Below are positions 44,915 to 54,210 of a stretch of DNA of 64,000 bases, piece after piece. The notes under the pieces are model-generated. The model was not told the origin of the DNA, made no database searches, and saw only the letters and a list, made by a program, of their open reading frames with translations. The stretch is taken from positions 1 to 64,000 of the forward strand of contig JAFAYW010000124.1 in assembly GCA_019240125.1 (NCBI GenBank), given 5' to 3'. A program made the translations under genes and the position numbers. The stretch's first letter is position 1; each line of letters starts with the position of its first letter. The stretch comes from Alphaproteobacteria bacterium. GTDB taxonomy: Bacteria; Pseudomonadota; Alphaproteobacteria; ATCC43930; CGMCC-115725.

Positions 44915-46090
44915 TCAATACGATTTCGGCAGCCTCAACACCCGTTCGGCGATATGCGACAGGATCAGCTGCGAACTGATCGGGGCAATCCTGGCGATCT
45001 GAATTTCCCGAAAGAACCGCTCGACCTGAAACTCGCGCGCGTAACCCATGCCGCCATGCGTCAGGACAGCGGTCTCGCAGGCGCGATGCCCCGCTTCCGC
45101 TGCGAAATACTTGGCTGCATTGGCATAGGCGCCGACCGTGCCGGCATCCTCCCCCGCGTCATAGGCGGCTGCCGCACGCAACACCATCAGTTCCGCTGCC
45201 TCAAGATCGATCCAGCGCTCGGCCAGCGGGTGTTGGATGCCCTGGTTCTGGCCGATCGGGCGGCCGAACACAACGCGTTCGCCGGCATAACGCGCGGCCC
45301 GTGCGAGCGCCGCCCGTCCCAGCCCAACCGCCTCGGCGGCTATCAGAATCCGCTCCGGGTTCATGCCGTGCAGAATGTACTGAAACCCCTTACCTTCCTC
45401 GCCGATGCGGTCCTCGGCGGGCACCTTGAGGCCGTCAATAAACACCATGTTCGAGTCGACGGCGGCACGGCCCATCTTGTGAATCTCGCGCACCTCGACC
45501 TTGCTGCGGTCGAGGTCGGTATAAAACAGCGTCATTCCGTGGGAGGGCCGCGCTGCCTCCTCGATCGGTGTCGTGCGTGTCAGGATCAGCATCTTCTGAG
45601 CGACCTGCCCTGTCGAGGTCCAGATCTTGCGGCCGGAGACGCGATAACCGTTGCCCGCGCGCACGGCGCGGGTCTTCAAGCGGGTCGTATCGAGGCCGAC
45701 ATCCGGCTCGGTCACCGCAAAGCAGGCTTTCTCGGTGCCGGCGATCAACGGCGGCAGGAACCGCGCCTTCTGCTCCTCGGTGCCGAAGACGACCACCGGG
45801 TGCAGCCCGAAAATATTCATGTGCACTGCGGAGGCACCGCTGAAGCCTGCGCCCGACTGTGCCACAGCCTGCATGACGACAGCCGCTTCGGTGATGCCAA
45901 GCCCGCTGCCGCCAAATTCCTCAGGCATTGCCACCCCGAGCCACCCCGCCTCAGCCATCGCGCGGTGGAACTCGTGCGGAAACCCGCCGCCATCATCCTT
46001 GGCCAACCAGTAATCATCGCCAAATCGCTCGCAAAGCCGTGTCACGGCCTCACGGATTTCCAGCTGATCGACGGTCAGAGCGAAGTTCAT
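44915..46090 (-). CDS. acyl-CoA dehydrogenase
   Basis: A 391-residue FAD enzyme with the normal acyl-CoA dehydrogenase layout: GWLGVAMPEEFGGSGLGITEAAVVMQAVA (about 45-75), the flavin-binding CFAVTEPDVGLDTTRLKTRA (about 125-145), and YRVSGRKIWTSTGQVAQKMLILTRT. The C-terminal helices include VFGRPIGQNQGIQHPLAERW, and the GGMGYAREFQVERFFREIQIARI segment that precedes the usual catalytic region. It introduces a 2,3-double bond in an acyl-CoA and passes electrons to ETF. The ATG at 46090 follows GAAGAGG. Divergent from the molybdopterin oxidoreductase. Confidence 0.92.
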   Translation of the reverse strand: MNFALTVDQLEIREAVTRLCERFGDDYWLAKDDGGGFPHEFHRAMAEAGWLGVAMPEEFGGSGLGITEAAVVMQAVAQSGAGFSGASAVHMNIFGLHPVVVFGTEEQKARFLPPLIAGTEKACFAVTEPDVGLDTTRLKTRAVRAGNGYRVSGRKIWTSTGQVAQKMLILTRTTPIEEAARPSHGMTLFYTDLDRSKVEVREIHKMGRAAVDSNMVFIDGLKVPAEDRIGEEGKGFQYILHGMNPERILIAAEAVGLGRAALARAARYAGERVVFGRPIGQNQGIQHPLAERWIDLEAAELMVLRAAAAYDAGEDAGTVGAYANAAKYFAAEAGHRACETAVLTHGGMGYAREFQVERFFREIQIARIAPISSQLILSHIAERVLRLPKSY

Positions 46091-46226
46091 GGCGCCTCTT
46101 CGGTCCTCGGTGACATCGCTCGCATGCGCCATGCTACCATATGGGTTCGCCCCCGGATCGGCGAGAGGCTGCCCCGGAGGCAGCTATTTTGCCTGTGCGG
46201 GACCAGACCTTCTTCGGAGCCTGACT

Positions 46227-48287
46227 GTGCCGCTCGATATTGCCTACAGCGTCTGCCCACATGATTGCCCGAGCGCCTGTGCGCTCGAGGTCGAGCGCAT
46301 CGACCACGTCAGGATCGGCCGTATCCGAGGAGCACGCGGCCAGACCTACACGAGCGGCGTGGTATGCGCCAAGGTCGGGCGCTACGCCGAACGCCAGGAT
46401 CATCCCGATCGCCTCTCGGTGCCATTGCGGCGTGTCGGTGACAAGGGGCGTGGCCGCGATGCGTTTGTGCCGATCGCCTGGGATGAGGCGCTAGACGCAG
46501 TTTCGGAGAGGCTGACGCGCGCCACGCAACGCCACGGTTCGGAGGCGGTGTGGCCGCATTTCTATGCCGGTACGATGGGCATGGTGCAGCGCGATGGCAT
46601 CCAGCGATTACGCCACGCGATGCGCTACTCAAGGCAGAATTCGACGATCTGCGCGGCGATGACCGATGCCGGCTGGGCCGCTGGGGTCGGCGCTCGGCGC
46701 GGCGTCGATGGACGGGAGGTCGCCAAGTCGGACCTGATCGTGTCCTGGGGTGGCAATCCCGTGTCCACCCAGGTCAATCTGATGACGCACATTACCAAGG
46801 CGCGACGCGAGCGCGGCGCCAAGTTCGTCGTGGTCGATCCCTACCGGACACCGACCGCCGAGGTCGCCGATGTGCATCTGGCGCCGCTGCCCGGCACCGA
46901 TGGAGCACTCGCCTGTGGCGTTATGCATGTGCTCTTTAAGGAAGGCTTCGCCGACCGCGAGTACCTCGCGCGTTATGCCGACGATGCCGACGGGCTTGAG
47001 GCGCATCTCGCCAGCCGCGATCCAGCTTGGGCCGCATCGATTACCGGCTTGTCCGAAGCGGAGATTATCGATTTCGCCCGTCTATATGGGCGTACCAGAC
47101 GCAGTTATATCCGGCTCGGCTATGGCTTTTCGCGGCAGCGCAACGGCTCGATGCAGGTATTTGCGGTCACCTGTCTGCCGACAGTGACCGGCGCTTGGCA
47201 ATACGAGGGTGGCGGCGCGCTACTCTCCAATCACGGGCTGGTTCCGCTCGATCGCACGTTGATTCAGGGCACCGATGTCATGGATCCGACCACTCGCCTA
47301 CTTGACCAATCGCGCATAGGCCCGATTTTATGCGGCGACAAACGCGACATTGGCGACGGGCCGCCGGTGACGGCGCTGTTCATCCAGAACACCAATCCGA
47401 TGGTTGTGTCGCCTGAATCGGGGCGTGTACGGCAGGGCTTTGCCCGCGACGACCTGTTCATCTGCGTGCACGAGCAATTCATGACCGAGACGGCAGCAAT
47501 GGCCGACATCGTCCTGCCTGCAACGACCTTTCTTGAACACGACGACATGTATACGGCCGGCGCACATACCCACCTGCAGATCGGCCGCGCCGTCGTGCCA
47601 CCCTACGCCGAGTGCCGCTCCAACCATCAGGTGATCTGCGATCTGGCGAAACGGCTTGGAGCAGTACATCCCGGGTTCGACATGACCGCTTTTGAGCTGA
47701 TCGAGACGACTCTCGAGACAAGCAGGCTGCCCAACCCGTCGCAGTTTGAAAACGGTACCTGGCTCGACTGCGTGCAGCCGTTCGCGACGACGCATTTTCT
47801 CGATGGTTTCGGCCACACCGATAAGAAATTTCACTTCCACGCCGACTGGTCGCAGATCGGCCCGGACCATGCGACTCTACCGAGCCTCCCGGACCACGCC
47901 GAACTGAACGACGATGGCGATCCCGAGCGGCCCTTCCGTCTGGTGCCGGCGCCATCTCGATCGTTCCTCAACACCAGCTTTAACAACACGCCGTCTGGTA
48001 TCGCACGTGAGGGACGCCCGACCGCGCTGATCCATCCTGTACCCTTGGCCATGTTGGGCCTTTCGGAAGGAGACAGAGTACGAATTGGCAATGACAAGGG
48101 CAGTGTCGTGGTCCACGCCAAGCCTTCGGACGGCATGCAGCAGCGAGTGGTCATCGTCGAGGGCATATGGCCGAACCATGCGTTTGAGGAAGGAATCGGC
48201 ATCAACGTGTTGACCAGCGCCGATCCGGGTCCCCCCCATGGTGGCGCCGTGTTTCACGACACCTCAGTGTGGCTGCGCCCGGCGTGA
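46227..48287 (+). CDS. molybdopterin-dependent oxidoreductase (DMSO reductase family)
   Basis: A 686-residue molybdenum enzyme. The N-terminal iron-sulfur site uses Cys10, Cys14, Cys18 and Cys47 (Cx3Cx3Cx28C). Molybdopterin-binding segments include LIVSWGGNPVSTQVN, KFVVVDPYRTPTAEVADVHLAPLPGTDGALA and LFIQNTNPMVVSPESG. The C-terminal domain has LIHPVPLAMLGLSEGDRVRIGND and ends FHDTSVWLRP. A cysteine in NSTICAAM may be the Mo ligand. There is no Tat signal, so it is probably cytoplasmic, like formate dehydrogenase or assimilatory enzymes; the substrate is unknown. GTG start at 46227 with GGAG seven bases upstream. Overlaps the VWA gene. Confidence 0.9.
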   Translation: MPLDIAYSVCPHDCPSACALEVERIDHVRIGRIRGARGQTYTSGVVCAKVGRYAERQDHPDRLSVPLRRVGDKGRGRDAFVPIAWDEALDAVSERLTRATQRHGSEAVWPHFYAGTMGMVQRDGIQRLRHAMRYSRQNSTICAAMTDAGWAAGVGARRGVDGREVAKSDLIVSWGGNPVSTQVNLMTHITKARRERGAKFVVVDPYRTPTAEVADVHLAPLPGTDGALACGVMHVLFKEGFADREYLARYADDADGLEAHLASRDPAWAASITGLSEAEIIDFARLYGRTRRSYIRLGYGFSRQRNGSMQVFAVTCLPTVTGAWQYEGGGALLSNHGLVPLDRTLIQGTDVMDPTTRLLDQSRIGPILCGDKRDIGDGPPVTALFIQNTNPMVVSPESGRVRQGFARDDLFICVHEQFMTETAAMADIVLPATTFLEHDDMYTAGAHTHLQIGRAVVPPYAECRSNHQVICDLAKRLGAVHPGFDMTAFELIETTLETSRLPNPSQFENGTWLDCVQPFATTHFLDGFGHTDKKFHFHADWSQIGPDHATLPSLPDHAELNDDGDPERPFRLVPAPSRSFLNTSFNNTPSGIAREGRPTALIHPVPLAMLGLSEGDRVRIGNDKGSVVVHAKPSDGMQQRVVIVEGIWPNHAFEEGIGINVLTSADPGPPHGGAVFHDTSVWLRPA

Positions 48288-49000
48288 GTGACCAGCCGAA
48301 GATCCCGGCGCAGCATCGCTCTGCCGAGGTCGACGCTTTTCTGCGCGATCTGCGGCGCGCCCCCTCGCCGCGCGCCCGCGGGGGGCGCGGACGGCTGATC
48401 TTCGCGCTTGATGCCACCGCGAGCCGCGAGCTGAGCTGGGATCGGGCCTGCCGCATCCAGGGAGAGATGTTCGACGCGACGTCGGCGCTTGGCGGCCTTG
48501 ATGTCAAACTGGTTTTTTACCGCAGTTTTAGCGAATGCAAAGCCAGCCGCTGGCTCGGCAGCGCCGCCGACTTGCACCGCGCGATGCGGTCGGTTTCGTG
48601 CGTCGGCGGAGAAACGCAGATCGAACGGGTCTTCAATCACGCGCTTGCCGAGACCAAGCAGCAGCGCGTCAACGCCCTGGTCTTTGTCGGCGATGCGATG
48701 GAAGAGAGCGTCGACAAGCTGTGCCAGCTCGCTGGCGAACTCGGGCTCAAGGGCGTACCGGTCTTTATATTTCACGAGGGCGACGACGCTATCGCCGCTC
48801 GCGCGTTCCAGCAAATCGCCAAACTGTCCCGTGGGGCCTACCTGCGCTTCGATCTCGCCAGCGCCGACCACTTGAAGGAGCTGCTCGCGGCGATCGCCGT
48901 GTATGCCACCGGCGGCTATCGTGCGCTGACCGATTATAGCGGCGATAAGGGTGGCGACGTGTTGCGGCTAATGAGGCAGTTGGCGCCTGACAAAACTTGA
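48284..49000 (+). CDS. VWA-domain-like protein coupled to the molybdoenzyme gene
   Basis: A 238-residue protein of von Willebrand factor A-like fold: LIFALDATASRELSWDRACRIQGEMF (a partly degenerate metal-ion-dependent adhesion motif, DATAS for DxSxS), VKLVFYRSFSE, GGETQIERVFNHALAET and ALVFVGDAMEESVDKL. It starts at a GTG overlapping the previous stop (GTGA). VWA proteins often help insert metal cofactors or assemble complexes, so a maturation role for the molybdoenzyme is possible, but this is inference from the overlap. Confidence 0.78.
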   Translation: MSDQPKIPAQHRSAEVDAFLRDLRRAPSPRARGGRGRLIFALDATASRELSWDRACRIQGEMFDATSALGGLDVKLVFYRSFSECKASRWLGSAADLHRAMRSVSCVGGETQIERVFNHALAETKQQRVNALVFVGDAMEESVDKLCQLAGELGLKGVPVFIFHEGDDAIAARAFQQIAKLSRGAYLRFDLASADHLKELLAAIAVYATGGYRALTDYSGDKGGDVLRLMRQLAPDKT

Positions 49001-49008
49001 CCTCCCGT

Positions 49009-49029
49009 GGGTTATCCGCGGAGTAACCC
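49009..49029. other. 21-bp near-perfect palindrome after the VWA gene
   Basis: GGGTTA (49009-49014), TCCGCGGAG, TAACCC (49024-49029); the centre TCCGCGGA is itself palindromic. It starts nine bases after the VWA stop. It could be a terminator stem without T-tract or an operator. The rest of the gap to 49209 has another imperfect GC stem around 49091-49138 and no coding frame. Confidence 0.4.
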
Positions 49030-49209
49030 GCCCCAAACTCATATCACTGGGTGATTCCGCAATGCGATGGCCGGGGAGACGGCCTCGACGCGCCTCCTAC
49101 TATCCGGGTAGGGACTATAGTCGAGGAGCAGGCGCGATTAACCCGACTATAACCTTGGTTCGCACACACTCTGGGCGAGGCTAGATATTCCGGTCCGGTC
49201 AGCACAACG

Positions 49210-50598
49210 ATGCCATGGCGACTTGTACCGATGGGCTTGATGGGCGCAAACCCGGATAGCAGCGGAACCCGGGGGCCACAAACCCGACGGCATAGGCTGC
49301 GATCCGAGTTGGCGCGGCGGCTTGGTCGGTTCCGCTACGGCATCTCAGCGCTCGATCAGATGGCGCTGAGCATCTTCGGCTTCGGTTTGAACCTTTATCT
49401 TGTGCGGGCGCTGTCGGCGACGCATTTCGGCATCCTGTCGTGGTGGCTGACGATTGGGCTGCTGTCGATCAACCTGCAGAATACCCTCGTCACGAGCCCG
49501 CTCAGCATCCATCTGCACGCCGCGTTTGATCCGGATCGCGAACGTCGCCTCGAAGCGGCGATCAGCGGCGTAAACCTGGTTTTGACCTTGGTCATCGTGA
49601 TCATCGCTGTCGCAGTCAATAGCGTCCTCGATACCGAATGGACGCCCCATGATGCATTCACCGCCATCGCGATCCCGGTGTTCCTCGCTGCCGGGATGCT
49701 GCGCGAGTATCACCGCAGCGTCGCGTTCAGCCGCAACGATATGCCGATGCTGATCTGGACCGACGCGCCCTACTTGACCGTCACCACCCTGTGCCTCACA
49801 GCGATGATGATATGGCCAAACCGGTTCGCAAACGTGCCGAGCGCGCTGTTGGCCCTCTCTCTTGGCTGCATTGTCAGTTATGCCCTGGTGCATAGTCGGC
49901 TGCCACGGACGGGATCGCGAAGTACCTGGCGATACTGGCTGCGCGACTATCGACCGCTGATGGGCGACCTCAGCTGGGCCACTATTGGCGGACTCGCCGG
50001 GCATCTGCAGGCGCGCGCCTATGTCTATATCACAGCCAACGTGGTCAGCGCGGCGGGGCTTGCCTCAATCAACGTCGTGGGCATCCTGTTTCGGCCGGTG
50101 CGGCTGATGCTGTTTGCCTGGAGCCGCTCGGCCCTGCCCGTGCTGACGCAGCAGCTCTCCAGCGGCCGCATCAAGGAGTTTGACCGCGCCTTCCTGACCG
50201 CTCTGGGAAGCGCCATTCTCGCGAGCATTGTGTGGCTCGGCGTGTTGCGGCTCGGCTGGGCGCCAATCGATCGATATTTCCTGCTCGGCCGGTATCCCGA
50301 TGCAGAGATTCTGATCATCTCGTGGGCGATTGCAGCCGCCATCAATGTGATCGACTTCACCGTCTCGATAGCCTTGCAGGCCGCACGCGAGTTCCGCTTC
50401 CTCGCCGCCGCCACGCTGGTCAGCGCGCCGATCACCTTGCTGGCCACCGCCGCCGTCGTCTACTGGCAGGGCTATACCTGGACAATGTATGGCACGGCAT
50501 TTGGCAACGCGGTGGCATTGGCGATGTGCGCAGTCCGTCTCTACACCGTACGACGCAAGCTGATCCTCCAGAGCGCTGCACCGGCCAAATCAACCTAG
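49210..50598 (+). CDS. polysaccharide flippase-like (Wzx/MATE-type) membrane protein
   Basis: A 462-residue integral membrane protein with about twelve hydrophobic helices, resembling the polysaccharide-biosynthesis/flippase (MVF) fold: FGFGLNLYLVRALSATHFGILSWWLTIGL (about 57-85) opens helix 1, with GGLAGHLQARAYVYITANVVSAAGLASINVVGILFRP in the middle. No glycan-synthesis genes are nearby, so its substrate is open. Later ATGs at 49231 and 49240 are possible starts. Ends six bases from the convergent MetE-like gene. Confidence 0.78.
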   Translation: MPWRLVPMGLMGANPDSSGTRGPQTRRHRLRSELARRLGRFRYGISALDQMALSIFGFGLNLYLVRALSATHFGILSWWLTIGLLSINLQNTLVTSPLSIHLHAAFDPDRERRLEAAISGVNLVLTLVIVIIAVAVNSVLDTEWTPHDAFTAIAIPVFLAAGMLREYHRSVAFSRNDMPMLIWTDAPYLTVTTLCLTAMMIWPNRFANVPSALLALSLGCIVSYALVHSRLPRTGSRSTWRYWLRDYRPLMGDLSWATIGGLAGHLQARAYVYITANVVSAAGLASINVVGILFRPVRLMLFAWSRSALPVLTQQLSSGRIKEFDRAFLTALGSAILASIVWLGVLRLGWAPIDRYFLLGRYPDAEILIISWAIAAAINVIDFTVSIALQAAREFRFLAAATLVSAPITLLATAAVVYWQGYTWTMYGTAFGNAVALAMCAVRLYTVRRKLILQSAAPAKST

Positions 50599-50603
50599 CC
50601 GGT

Positions 50604-51791
50604 CTAGGACACGGGTCTGGCCCCGCCTCCGGTAGCGAAATAGAGGCGCGGGTCTGCGGCGCGGATACGGGCCTCCGGAAGGCCCAATTCGCGGCGGACG
50701 ATGTTGGCGCCCTCGACCAGCGATACGCATTTGTAATAGGCGATGCGGCGCGACAACCCCTCGCGGCCAAAGCCGCAATCGGTAGTGATAATCAGCCGCT
50801 CGGGCGGAATGTATTCGAGGGCCCTGCGGATCAGATTAGCAACGTGCTCGGGCGGTTCGACGACCGTATTGGTATGGCTGACGACCCCGATCCCGATCTT
50901 CTTGTCGGTCGCGTATTTAGCGAAGAGCGGCAGGTCGCGCCCGTTTGTGGAGGCGCACTCGAACGTCATCACATCGCAATTCAGCTGCAACAGATGCGGC
51001 AAGGCCCGCTCGTAGCTCGGCACATCCCAATAGACGCGTTGCTGGTTCGGGTTGCCCCAGCAGCAATGCACCCAGATCTCGGCATCGACGCCAGTCAATT
51101 GCCGATTGAACGCCTCGGTCTGAAATTCCAGATCGCTTTCCTTGCAAGTGTCGAGCAGGCTCATGCTGTGATGCCGCGGCTCCTCGACCTGAATTACCGG
51201 GCAGCCCGCCGCCGCCAACTCCTTGAACTCGGCATTCATGATGTCGCACAGGTCGAGCACCAGTGTCTTGTCGTCGTGGTAATGCTCGTCCCACAGCATG
51301 CTGGCGAGGCCTGGGCCGCAGATTGCACCGAACTTGACCGGTCGGTCGGTCAGGCGCTGCGCCATCTGCCAGATCGCGGTGTACTCCAACGGCCCGCGGC
51401 TGAGCCTGTCGGTGACCACGCCCGGCTGATACGCTTCCTGTACCTCCCACAGGATCTTGCCCGGCCGCAGACCGTGCCGTTGCATCCAGCCGCGCGAAGT
51501 GTCGCGATGGCCGTTGACCCCGCCAAGCCGCTCGATCGGATAGAAGAACCACGACTTGCCCCCGACCGCGAGATCGAAGCGGCTGTCGCCGTCGGTGACA
51601 ATGTCGAGCCCTGCGGCCTCCTGCGCATTGATCACCGCAGCGACCGCATCGATGTATTGTTCGCGAAACAGCGAGTCACCCATCATTGTCTTGAACGAGC
51701 GGCCGGCGAGGCTCGCATCGAACCACAACGGTCGCGGGTACGAGCCGGTGATTGCGGTTGGCATGATCATGTCGCGTGTGGTCGTCAGCAT
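50604..51791 (-). CDS. cobalamin-independent methionine synthase C-domain-like protein
   Basis: A 395-residue protein related to the C-terminal, zinc-binding barrel of MetE but lacking its N-terminal half. Seen are ITGSYPRPLWF near the start, DIVTDGDSRFD, VIQVEEPRHH, the zinc site candidates in WVHCCWGNP, FECAS and TTDCGFGRE (His, Cys, Glu, Cys). Such stand-alone proteins catalyse methyl transfer or act in degradation pathways; not necessarily methionine synthesis. Start chosen at ATG 51791 from the usual MLTTTRDM-type opening; two further ATGs lie within ten codons. Confidence 0.85.
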   Translation of the reverse strand: MLTTTRDMIMPTAITGSYPRPLWFDASLAGRSFKTMMGDSLFREQYIDAVAAVINAQEAAGLDIVTDGDSRFDLAVGGKSWFFYPIERLGGVNGHRDTSRGWMQRHGLRPGKILWEVQEAYQPGVVTDRLSRGPLEYTAIWQMAQRLTDRPVKFGAICGPGLASMLWDEHYHDDKTLVLDLCDIMNAEFKELAAAGCPVIQVEEPRHHSMSLLDTCKESDLEFQTEAFNRQLTGVDAEIWVHCCWGNPNQQRVYWDVPSYERALPHLLQLNCDVMTFECASTNGRDLPLFAKYATDKKIGIGVVSHTNTVVEPPEHVANLIRRALEYIPPERLIITTDCGFGREGLSRRIAYYKCVSLVEGANIVRRELGLPEARIRAADPRLYFATGGGARPVS

Positions 51792-51957
51792 CGGCAGCCC
51801 CAGACGCCAGAGAACCAGCATATTAGACACGCGCCGGCGTGCCCGAAAAGCCGCTTCGCCAGAATTTGGCGCAACGCCTCAGACCCAATTCGCGCTGGTA
51901 CTGGCATAGTCATCTGGCTACTGATGGCCGCGCACCGTAGCAGCCTGGGAACACCGC

Positions 51958-53577
51958 ATGCCCTTCGAAGTGCCTGTTTTGATTGTCGGCGGAGGGCCTG
52001 TCGGCTTGACCGCGTCCATACTGCTGTCGCAGCGGGGCATCCGCTCGCTGCTAGTCGAGCGCCATCCCGGCACCGCAATCCTGCCGAAAGCGCGCGGTAT
52101 AAATGCGCGCTCGATGGAAATGTACCGGCAGGTTGGCGTCGAACAGCAGATCCGCGACGCCGGGCTCTCGCCTGAGCGCACCGGCTTTATCATCTGGACC
52201 GAAAGCCTCTCGGGCCGCGAGATTGAACGGCGCATCCCTGGCCGTATGTCGGCTGCCAACCGCAGCGCCAGTCCGGTGCTGAACTGTTTGTGCGCACAGG
52301 ATTATCTCGAACCGGTGTTGCGCCGCTTTGCTGAAGAGCTGGCTCCCGCCGAACTCCGGTTCAACGCGGAGATGACGGCAGTAATACAAGATGATCAGGG
52401 TGTTACGGCAACCATAACCGATCGGCTGGACGGCAGCGAGACCGCGGTTAAGGCCCAATACGTCATTGCCGCTGATGGGGCGCAGAGCCGCGTCCGCAAG
52501 CTCGTCGCCAACAAGATGATCGGTGAGGAAGGCGTCTATGACAGCGTCAACATTCTGTTCAATGCTGATTTACGGGAATGGACGGCCGATCGGCCGGCGG
52601 CCTTGTATTTCGTCGAGCAACCGGAGCTGCGCGCTACGTTCCTGACGATCAACGCGCATGATCGCTGGAGCTTTCTGATCCACAGCCTCAAGCATTACGG
52701 CTATACGCCGCGGGATTTTACACCTGACCGCTGCATCGAGCTTATTCGGCAAGGAGTCGGCAAGCCGGACTTGCCCGTCGATATTCTTGGTGTCAGCGTT
52801 TGGGAAGCCTCGGCCATGGTGGCGGATCGCTATCGCGATCGGCGCCTGTTCCTCGCGGGCGACGCGGCGCACGAAATGCCGCCGACTGGCGGATTCGGTA
52901 TGAATACTGGGGTCCAGGACACCCAGAACCTGTGCTGGAAGCTGGCGGCGGTGCTCAAAGGCCAGGCTAGGCCTGCCTTGCTGGATACCTATCACACCGA
53001 GCGGCAGCCGCTCGGCCAGCTGATCACCAGGACCAGCCTGGAAAACTCGCTATCTATGGGCCGTACTGCCCGACAGGACAGCGCCAAGCTGCCGCGCTCC
53101 GAATTCCTCAACGAGCAAGGACTGATCTTCGGGGCCTCCTACGAGTCTACGGCCGTAGTACCGGACGGCTCTGCCATCCCCGTCAATCCAGATCCGATTA
53201 CGCAGTATGTTCCGACCGCCCGCCCGGGAAGCCGCGCGGCGCATGTCTGGCTCGAACGCGGCGGCGAGAAGGTCTCGACGATCGACCTAATCGGCGGCCG
53301 CTTCGTCCTGCTCGCGGGGGCGGAGGGCCAGGCGTGGTGCGATGCGGTCCATCACCTCGCCTCGGCGCAGCGGCCGGAGATGGTTGCCCATCGCATCGGT
53401 GGGGACGCTGCCTTAAGCGATCCAAACGGCGTCTGGCGTCGTGCATATGAGATCGAACCCACCGGCGCGGTTCTGGTCCGCCCCGACGGCTATATCGGCT
53501 GGCGCAGCGCCCGCGGCGCCGCAGACCCCACTGCTGTACTGAGCAAGGTGCTGGACAGCATCCTCAGTATCGGGTGA
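51958..53577 (+). CDS. FAD-dependent monooxygenase (aromatic hydroxylase type)
   Basis: A 539-residue class A flavoprotein monooxygenase. FAD/NADPH motifs in order: GGGPVG (dinucleotide fold, near 11-16), AADGAQSRVR (DG motif, near 170), and LFLAGDAAHEMPPTGGFGMNTGVQD (GD motif, near 298-322). A thioredoxin-like C-terminal domain follows (about 420-535), ending as in phenol hydroxylase/MhpA-type enzymes. It probably hydroxylates an aromatic ring. Divergent from the MetE-like gene over a 166-bp region, which suggests shared regulation. Confidence 0.92.
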   Translation: MPFEVPVLIVGGGPVGLTASILLSQRGIRSLLVERHPGTAILPKARGINARSMEMYRQVGVEQQIRDAGLSPERTGFIIWTESLSGREIERRIPGRMSAANRSASPVLNCLCAQDYLEPVLRRFAEELAPAELRFNAEMTAVIQDDQGVTATITDRLDGSETAVKAQYVIAADGAQSRVRKLVANKMIGEEGVYDSVNILFNADLREWTADRPAALYFVEQPELRATFLTINAHDRWSFLIHSLKHYGYTPRDFTPDRCIELIRQGVGKPDLPVDILGVSVWEASAMVADRYRDRRLFLAGDAAHEMPPTGGFGMNTGVQDTQNLCWKLAAVLKGQARPALLDTYHTERQPLGQLITRTSLENSLSMGRTARQDSAKLPRSEFLNEQGLIFGASYESTAVVPDGSAIPVNPDPITQYVPTARPGSRAAHVWLERGGEKVSTIDLIGGRFVLLAGAEGQAWCDAVHHLASAQRPEMVAHRIGGDAALSDPNGVWRRAYEIEPTGAVLVRPDGYIGWRSARGAADPTAVLSKVLDSILSIG

Positions 53578-53649
53578 CCCTTTCCGGCCAGTGCTCATGA
53601 ACGGGTGCCGGCCGAACGGTCGGTCGGGCGGTCCCCCGCGGCAGCTGAT

Positions 53650-54015
53650 CTAGAGCCGGAAATGCTCGTCGATAATGTCGATGTTTCGCAGATTGGCCTT
53701 CCACGCCACGTCGAATAGATCACCGAGCACTGGGACGCTGCCGAGTGCGGCCTCTACACCGACGTTAGTCAGCATGCGGGCAAGCTTGTTCCGCGGTAGG
53801 CCAAGTCGGCGCGCCTCGTAGACGATATAGAGGGATATCAGGCTCAGTACGGCATCGCCGGCGCCGGGTGCGAGCCCGATGATGCTGTTGAGTCCGAAAC
53901 GAAAGCGCGTTCCCGGCACCCGGGCCGCACCGTCAATCAGCCATGCCAGCCGGCGCAAGCGCGCGATTCGGGTGATCGGATCAGCAGCGGCGATGTAACC
54001 CCAGGTCCCGTCCAC
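53650..54015 (-). CDS. DUF4112 domain-containing membrane protein
   Basis: A 121-residue protein matching DUF4112: LAWLIDGAARVPGTRFRFGLNSIIGLAPGAGDAVLSLISLYIVYEARRLGLPR, then MLTNVGVEAALGSVPVLGDLFDVAWKANLRN. It has two weakly hydrophobic segments and is likely membrane-associated; function unknown. A 16-bp tandem repeat lies just upstream of its start. Confidence 0.85.
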   Translation of the reverse strand: MDGTWGYIAAADPITRIARLRRLAWLIDGAARVPGTRFRFGLNSIIGLAPGAGDAVLSLISLYIVYEARRLGLPRNKLARMLTNVGVEAALGSVPVLGDLFDVAWKANLRNIDIIDEHFRL

Positions 54016-54058
54016 ACCGTCCTCGTTACACTCGGTTCGTTTATACGTAAACGGCCAA

Positions 54059-54136
54059 GCGTCTAGCTTGATCCGCGTCTGGCTTGATCCACGTCTGGTT
54101 TGATCCGCGTCTGGTTTGATCCGTCTGGCTTAATCC
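54059..54136. repeat. tandem repeat, 16-bp unit, about five copies
   Basis: Four 16-bp copies (GCGTCTGGCTTGATCC with single-base variants) at 54059-54074, 54075-54090, 54091-54106, 54107-54122 and a fifth 14-bp copy to 54136. It sits between the kup stop and the DUF4112 start, both on the minus strand. A variable-number repeat or multiple-site element; no spacers, so not CRISPR. Confidence 0.9.
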
Positions 54137-54210
54137 ACCGGGGCGGTGCCGCGCGCTCCAGCACTAGGCTGACAGGCACGACCCCTGAACCGTTGCTCGA
54201 GTTCAGCCGC

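Noticed and set aside
44954-46264. 436-codon plus-strand frame opposite the acyl-CoA dehydrogenase
   Set aside because: Shadow of a clear FAD enzyme; it also runs over the start of the molybdoenzyme gene.
50232-52175. 647-codon plus-strand frame across the MetE-like gene
   Set aside because: It runs antisense through a recognisable zinc-barrel protein and overlaps the flippase end in another frame; no domain is seen.
54059-54136. CRISPR array
   Set aside because: Units are directly contiguous with no spacers, and no cas gene is present.
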